Shown here piece after piece: positions 43,131-45,447 of a DNA stretch of 45,447 nucleotides (the first letter of the stretch is position 1; each line of letters begins with the position of its first letter). Source of the stretch: an uncultured Bacteroidales bacterium (lineage in GTDB: Bacteria; Bacteroidota; Bacteroidia; Bacteroidales; UBA932); contig CALVDM010000019.1 in NCBI GenBank assembly GCA_944326335.1, forward strand, positions 1 to 45,447. The letters are read 5' to 3'. The position numbers and the translations under genes are program-made. Under the pieces are notes generated by a model. That model was not told where the DNA came from. It did no database searches and saw only the letters and a list, made by a program, of their open reading frames with translations.

Positions 43131-45095
43131 ATGGCTTTTTTGAAATTCAACAAGTCAGAATTGGTAAACCTGGAGTATTCGCTCAAGAGGGAAATCATTG
43201 TGGCGAATAAGACGGGGGCCTATTGCAACACTTCCATAGTGACTTGCAATACAAGGCGTTACCATGGACTTCTTGCTGTGCCTGTCGATAAGCTGGGCGG
43301 AGGCAACTACATCCTCCTCTCGTCTCTCGACGAAAGCCTTGTAATCGGAGGCAAGCAATTCAACCTCGGCATTCACTGTTATGGTGATGTCTACGAACCG
43401 AGAGGTCATAAGTACATTGTGGACTTCGATGCCGACCCCGCTCCTGAAATCATTTACAAGGTGGGCGACATCCTGTTCAGCAAAACTATTCTTATGGCTC
43501 CTGATTCTGACCAGGTGCTGATAAAGTATCATCTCATCGAGGCTCCGGAAAAGGCGATGCTCATGCTGAAGCCGTTCCTCGCCTTCAGAAGCGTGCACAG
43601 CCTCACGAGCCAGAACCCGGAGGCAAGGACGGGATATGACGAGATTGACAACGGGGTGCGTTTCAACATGTACGGCGATTTCCCGGACCTGAATCTCCAG
43701 CTCAGCGCGAAGGCACAGTTCAAGTCTCTGCCATACTGGTACAACGGCATCACGTATTCCGACGAGATGCGCAGGGGATTCAACTGCAGGGAAGACCTTT
43801 TCGTGCCTGGATTCTTCACGACATCCCTCAAGCCTGGCGACAGCGTCATCTTCTCGGCATCGGTCGTGCAGGATGACCCGAAGGCTCTCAAACGCAAATT
43901 CAACGACGCGCTCAAGCGGCTCGGACACATACACAACTACCATGACCTCCTTGTCAGGAATGCGGACATGCTGAAATGCGCAAGGAACGGCCACAAGCGT
44001 ATCAACGCAGGGTTCTCATGGCTCGAGACCGGTCTGCTCAGGGAGACCATCATGTCGCTCCCTGGACTCACCATCTACGCCAACGGGGACTGCGACGAGT
44101 TCGAGGAGATTCTCGACAACCTGATTTCCGACGAGCAGGAGAGGCTTTTCCGCAGGACCACGCAGGTCGAGGCTCCGCTTCTCCTTACTGACACCATCCA
44201 GCAGTACATCCACTATCTCGAGGACGAGAAGAAGGAGGAGGACGCTGCCAAAAGGGTGTGGAAGAAATACGGCAAGACCCTCAAGGGCATAATCGAAAGC
44301 TATGCTCCGGGATGCCGTCACGAGGTGGCCATGCATCCTAACGGACTGCTCTGGGCCCAGATGGACGGCGTTGCCCTTTCATGGATGAACGCATACGTGA
44401 ACGGGAAGCCTGTGACAGAGAGGGCCGGCTACCAGGTCGAGACCAATGCGATGTGGTACAACGCGATATGCTTCGCACTCGACATGGAGAAGAAGTTCAG
44501 TCCGAGGAAGAAGGACTTCACCGCCAAGTGGGCTCCTGTCCGCCAGCTCATCGAGGACAATTTCCAGAAGACGTTCTGGAACTACGAGGCCGGCTATCTC
44601 GCAGACTATGTCGACAATGCCGGGCAGCACATGGATGTGCGTCCTAACCAGCTCTATGCGATAAGTCTCGACTATTCTCCTGTCGAGGACATGATAAAGT
44701 CCGATGTGGTCATGACGGTGAACAACGAGCTTGTCACCAGCAGGGGCATAAGGACCCTTTCTCCGAGGAATGTGATGTACAGGGGTGTCTACGAGGGCTC
44801 CCAGACAGACAGGGACCTTGCATACCACCAGGGATGCGCGTTCCCGAATCTCCTTGACCCGTATGTGAACATCTGCTTCCAGATGATGGGCTCCAACTTC
44901 TACAAGAAGGCCGAATATCTGACGGAAGGCTTCTATGCCGACATCAACAAGCATGGTGTGGGCGCATTCTCCGAACTCTATGACGGAGACCCGCCTCACG
45001 AGGCACACGGAGCCATAGCTTCCGCATGCAGCACAGCTGCGTTGCTCAGGGTTGACTATCTGATGGATAAATACAGGAAGGAGGGAAAGAAATGA
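43131..45095 (+). CDS. Glycogen debranching enzyme (amylo-alpha-1,6-glucosidase, GH133-like)
   Basis: 654-residue enzyme predicted to hydrolyse alpha-1,6 branch points. The N-terminal domain (about 1-270) begins with the family signature EYSLKREIIVANKTGAYCNT and RRYHGLLAVPV. The C-terminal alpha/alpha barrel contains AGFSWLETGLLRETIMSLPG, HPNGLLWAQMDG, ERAGYQVETNAMWYNAI, VRPNQLYAISL and the final YLTEGFYADINKHGVGAFSELYDGDPPHEAHG. The order glgB - debranching enzyme - glycosyltransferase forms a glycogen unit. The stop overlaps the next start by 4 bases (ATGA). Confidence 0.93.
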   Translation: MAFLKFNKSELVNLEYSLKREIIVANKTGAYCNTSIVTCNTRRYHGLLAVPVDKLGGGNYILLSSLDESLVIGGKQFNLGIHCYGDVYEPRGHKYIVDFDADPAPEIIYKVGDILFSKTILMAPDSDQVLIKYHLIEAPEKAMLMLKPFLAFRSVHSLTSQNPEARTGYDEIDNGVRFNMYGDFPDLNLQLSAKAQFKSLPYWYNGITYSDEMRRGFNCREDLFVPGFFTTSLKPGDSVIFSASVVQDDPKALKRKFNDALKRLGHIHNYHDLLVRNADMLKCARNGHKRINAGFSWLETGLLRETIMSLPGLTIYANGDCDEFEEILDNLISDEQERLFRRTTQVEAPLLLTDTIQQYIHYLEDEKKEEDAAKRVWKKYGKTLKGIIESYAPGCRHEVAMHPNGLLWAQMDGVALSWMNAYVNGKPVTERAGYQVETNAMWYNAICFALDMEKKFSPRKKDFTAKWAPVRQLIEDNFQKTFWNYEAGYLADYVDNAGQHMDVRPNQLYAISLDYSPVEDMIKSDVVMTVNNELVTSRGIRTLSPRNVMYRGVYEGSQTDRDLAYHQGCAFPNLLDPYVNICFQMMGSNFYKKAEYLTEGFYADINKHGVGAFSELYDGDPPHEAHGAIASACSTAALLRVDYLMDKYRKEGKK

Positions 45096-45447
45096 AAGTT
45101 CTGATGTTCGGTTGGGAATTTCCTCCTCATATTGCAGGAGGACTCGGGACAGCCTGCTACGGAATGACCAAAGGGCTGGCCGCGAACGGTGTCGAGGTTC
45201 TTTTCGTGATGCCTTCGGCTTCAGGAGACGAGGACCAGAGCGCCGTCAGGATAATAAATGCGAGCGATGTGCCTGTCGATACCGTATCCACTTCGGTTGA
45301 CGAATTTCTCGGCAAGGTCAGGTTCATACACATAGGGACCAACATGGTGCCGTATGTGGACCCGCAGGATTTCACCAAGATGGTGGAAGAGGAGCGCAAG
45401 AGGCAGATAAAGAGCTTCAGGGTGCAGTACGGCCAGAAATACAAGTT
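45092..45447 (+). CDS. Glycogen synthase-like glycosyltransferase (3' partial)
   Basis: The first 118 residues of a gene cut by the right edge. The start at 45092 overlaps the stop of the debranching enzyme gene. MKVLMFGWEFPPHIAGGLGTACYGMTKGLA is split here as the first strand, the GGLG donor-binding loop (KxGGLG-like, here IAGGLGTA) and helix alpha-1 of a GT-B fold glycosyltransferase (GT4/GT5 style). VRFIHIGTNMVPYVDPQDF further supports a Bacteroidota glycogen synthase. Context in a glycogen unit makes elongation of alpha-1,4-glucan its likely reaction. Confidence 0.85.
   Translation, partial: MKVLMFGWEFPPHIAGGLGTACYGMTKGLAANGVEVLFVMPSASGDEDQSAVRIINASDVPVDTVSTSVDEFLGKVRFIHIGTNMVPYVDPQDFTKMVEEERKRQIKSFRVQYGQKYK

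Noticed and set aside
1-45447. CRISPR arrays, rRNA genes, insertion sequences, phage integration sites
   Set aside because: No regularly spaced repeats, rRNA signatures, transposase/integrase genes or terminal inverted repeats with target duplications were seen. The three hairpin elements are the only dispersed repeats noticed.

Overview
The window looks like a chromosomal segment from a member of the Bacteroidota, most likely order Bacteroidales. The evidence is a SusC/SusD pair, many promoters of the Bacteroides type (TTTG, 19-21 bases, TAnnTTTG) ahead of gene blocks, few Shine-Dalgarno sites, DUF3127 and DUF4783 proteins, and a glgB / debranching enzyme / glycogen synthase block. Base composition is fairly GC-rich (I judge about 55%, not counted). 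A genus cannot be named from what is visible. No rRNA, tRNA, CRISPR array, integrase or transposase gene was found.

Layout. (1) 1-7087: the 3' part of a polysaccharide utilisation locus: SusC (cut by the window edge), SusD, an Asp-box beta-propeller lipoprotein and a GH110 alpha-1,3-galactosidase, all + strand and tightly spaced or overlapping. It probably binds and trims glycans capped with alpha-1,3-galactose. (2) 7290-13360: DUF3127 protein with an SSB-like tail, FKBP lipoprotein, recQ, a PHP phosphatase and formate-THF ligase. (3) 13456-20646: a + strand run of a DUF308 membrane protein, dnaG, metG, murB and murA. (4) 21141-22346: an AAA+ ATPase of accessory type with two 21-bp operator-like repeats in front. 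(5) 22452-25202: leftward operon of a secreted unknown protein, an M16 peptidase and an O-methyltransferase, divergent from dnaX-lptB. (6) 27984-30303: cmk-ispH and efp, leftward. (7) 30417-35657: a sigma-54 type response regulator without its DNA-binding domain, tail to tail with a giant NtrY-like kinase that follows rlmH. (8) 35742-39476: DUF4783 protein, then leftward yihA, prs, a Cys-rich small membrane protein and der. (9) 39703-45447: xseA-xseB and the glycogen genes glgB, debranching enzyme and a glycogen-synthase-like glycosyltransferase cut by the right edge.

Most of the window is ordinary housekeeping. The unexplained structure is in the intergenic spaces. Three copies of a hairpin-rich dispersed element sit at about 7.1, 20.9 and 36.2 kb, each between convergent genes, and their stems differ between copies by paired changes. 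Just beside the third copy is a near-consensus sigma-54 promoter that reads into an 18-bp perfect hairpin with no gene after it, which suggests a small sigma-54-dependent RNA. The same window encodes a sigma-54 activator that lacks a DNA-binding domain.
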